DNA from: Prorocentrum cordatum
Lineage: Eukaryota; Sar; Dinophyceae; Prorocentrales; Prorocentraceae
Reading direction: 5' to 3'
Length of the DNA: 64,000 nucleotides
NCBI GenBank assembly: GCA_963575745.1
Contig: CAUYUJ010018571.1
Location: forward strand, 198,475 to 262,474
Below are positions 62,169 to 64,000 of this stretch, one piece after another. Made by a program: the position numbers and the translations under genes. A model generated the notes under the pieces. It worked only from the letters and a program-made list of their open reading frames with translations, made no database searches and was not told the DNA's origin. Position 1 is the first letter of the stretch; the number at the start of each line of letters is the position of its first letter.

Positions 62169-63822
62169 CCGTTCTCGGCCCTGCCTCGGCCGCGCCCGCC
62201 TCTTCGCTCCGCTGCTGGGTTTCGCTTGCGGCAGCCGAGCGGCCCCCCGCTGGAGCTGCGTCTGGCTCGCTCTGGCCCGCGCGCAGGGCCCACAGGGCAG
62301 CAGCGTGCGACGCGGACCGTGGCAAGCTGGCCGCCGCCTCGCGCGTGGCCGCCCTCGAGGCCGAGCTCGGCGCGTGCCGAGTGAGCCACGAGGCGGCGGC
62401 GGCGGCGGCCCAGGCGATGCGCCTTGCTGCCCCGCTCGCCCCCCCTGGCCAGCAGGACGCTGTGACCCGCGAGGTCATCGAGCGCCTGGCGCCGGCCGCC
62501 CCCGTGCTCGTGGCGGTCTCCACTGGCACACAGCGCGGGCGGGAAGGTCCTGCGCTCGACCTGGCCGCGGCAGGCGCCGGCATCGAGCAGGTCGCCTTCA
62601 AGTGCGAGCCCCTCGGCGGCTCGCAAGGCGGCGCTCCTGGTTCCCCTGCCGCCGCGGACGCCGCCAACAGCAACAGCCTGGCAGGGCCCGGCGTGGTGCA
62701 GCAAAACGTTCCCCTGAGCGTGCTCCTCGACGGCGGGCTGGGCGGCACCTCCTCAGACGCCGCGGCGGCTCCTGCATCGCCAGCTGCGGACGCGGGCGCC
62801 CCCTCGCGGGCATGCAGGCGCGCGCCGCCGTTGACAGTCGCCAGGTGGAAGGCTGGCATGCATTGCACCTCGCGGAGGGGCGCATCAATTGCGAGGATGC
62901 GGATGGCCCTGCTGAGCCGCCTCCAGCGCGGCGTGCGAAGGCCGCCCTCGAGGCGCTCGCCGTGCGCAGCGGCTCTTGCGGGGCATCGTCGCGTTCCTTG
63001 TGCGCGTGCGGCTGCGGACGCGGTGCCCTCGTGCTGGGCACCTGCGGCTCGCAGGCGAGGCCAAAGCTTGCCCACCAGCGCTGCCAACGACCTGGCGGAC
63101 AAGGTGCGCCGCGCAGGCAGCCCGCGTATCCCTCCCCACACTTCCGGCGCGCGGTAGTGGAATGCAGCTGTTGAGGACGCTGGCCGCGTCTCCCCAGCCG
63201 CGGACGCCACCTCGGGCCTCGCATTCGACGCGGTGCAGGCGGACATCGCGGGCTACGAGTCCGAGAGCAGCCCCCTCGGCATGGTGGTGGTACTTCGCGG
63301 CGTCCTCGTCGAGACGGCAGGCGGTTCCGTTCAGGCTCCCCCCTGGCCCGCAAACCGTCACATCGGAGCCTCCCGGTGGCAGTCCTTCTGCGCGAGCGGT
63401 TGGTGGTCCTAATGACAGGTCTTTGGCGGGACCTGCGCCTTACGGTTGTGACGGCTCCTGCGCGGCCAGGTCGCGAGGTGCCGCATATTCCTCTACGTCG
63501 TGGACGTGCAGACGCCCATCGGGAAGCGCGCGAGGCGGACGTGCAGTTTTTCCTCGACGACGGTGCCGCCCCCATCGCCGCGTTGGCCCGCGGCGACGGC
63601 TCCGACCCGTTCGACGAGAGGAGGGTCACGGGTGGGCGCGACGGCTTTTGGCCCTCCAGCGCCACTTCTACCAGACGACGGCCGCGGAGATGTTCGAGGG
63701 CAAGCCGTTCGAGGTCTGGGCCCAGCAGCGCGAGGCGGAGCACTAGGCGCTGATCCTGGAGCTGAAGCGCACGCGCAGGGACGGCCTCGTCGCCAAGCTC
63801 AGGCTGCAGGCCAGGCGCTAGT
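62169..63822 (+). pseudogene. SL-tagged processed gene of unknown function, frame-broken
   Basis: Right after the SL one frame reads ASAAPASSLRCWVSLAAAER, then a coiled-coil-like stretch (ASRVAALEAELGACRVSHEA) and AVTREVIERLAPAAPVLVAV. A Gly/Ala-rich linker (VVQQNVPLSVLLDGGLGGTS) follows, to about 62810. The sense then moves to a second frame (ARAAVDSRQVEGWHALHLAE, 62820-62960). It moves to others later: FDAVQADIAGYESESSPLGM and VVVLRGVLVETAGG near 63230-63330; VQFFLDDGAAPIAALARGDG near 63545; HFYQTTAAEMFEGKPFEVWA near 63660-63725. A TAG at 63744-63746 is followed in the same frame by ALILELKRTRRDGLVAKLRL and the final TAG at 63820-63822. No ATG close to the SL gives this frame. The predicted protein is not recognised. 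An SL-tagged retrocopy should lack introns, so the frame changes are more likely indels. Confidence 0.5.
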
Positions 63823-64000
63823 GAGCTGCGGCGACGGCGGCTCGCGCGACGTGCTGGGTCCGCTTCGTTTTCTGGCGTGGCGCCCTTCGGCGTGGGTCGG
63901 GGGGCCGCCGCCTGGGATCGGGCTCGCACTTGGGTGCGAACCCGCATGCCCGTTGGGGTTGGGGTGGCCGCCGGCGGCTGCTGTGCTGTGGTGCCCGCTG
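63823..64000. other. GC-rich tail of the window
   Basis: No feature seen. It may be the 3' untranslated part of the retrocopy. Confidence 0.3.

Overview
The window looks like dinoflagellate nuclear DNA, from a repeat-dominated, GC-rich intergenic region. Prorocentrum-like is my guess at the lineage; it is not shown by the sequence. Three things support dinoflagellate. A near-perfect genomic copy of the 22-nt dinoflagellate spliced leader lies at 62147-62168 (21 of 22 bases). A decayed LINE at 40923-44480 has an endonuclease of the kind I recall as abundant in dinoflagellate genomes. The region is saturated with tandem arrays, microsatellites and low-complexity trinucleotide tracts, and it has almost no intact genes. 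Nothing suggests a prokaryote: there are no operons, ribosome binding sites or CRISPR array. I found no rRNA or tRNA gene.

Layout. 1-6.5 kb: GC-rich filler, GAC/GTC and GGA tracts, one copy each of two dispersed repeats, and a 53-bp tandem array. 6.5-8.7 kb: a frame-broken protein gene of unknown function, followed by a copia-like RNase H tail. 9.3-10.1 kb: the first array of a ~95-bp satellite (here S1). 10.1-18 kb: mostly featureless, with a 185-bp foldback element and an ORF broken by TGA-TAA. 18.1-19.7 kb and 31.8-33.6 kb: two more S1 elements that share 5' and 3' flanks. 21.9-23.2 kb: a degenerate CCCAAGA array with higher-order units. 24.1-26.6 kb: a tandem segmental duplication; one copy carries a ~1.05-kb insertion with terminal inverted repeats, and the other preserves the empty site. 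26.6-29.8 kb: low-complexity GGCATTGCTT arms in opposite orientation around several hairpins. 34-35.5 kb: duplicated GC-rich blocks and a dimer of a ~290-bp module (M). 38.9-40.3, 48.1-50.3 and 53.1-55.9 kb: three copies of a large composite repeat (CACGTG-bearing satellite, GGCACGTCCC-type spacer in two of them, then module M). 40.9-45.2 kb: a LINE relic and an ORF with one internal stop. 47.0-47.8 kb: a plausible minus-strand gene fragment. 62.1-63.8 kb: a spliced-leader-tagged, frame-broken processed gene.

How it fits together. Retroposition (LINE, copia-like, SL-tagged cDNA), small inverted-repeat elements and satellite amplification account for nearly everything recognisable. No protein-coding gene can be read intact from start to stop with a confident function. 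Most long open frames are by-products of GC-rich or periodic DNA and were left out. All homology statements come from motif recognition by eye; no search was run.
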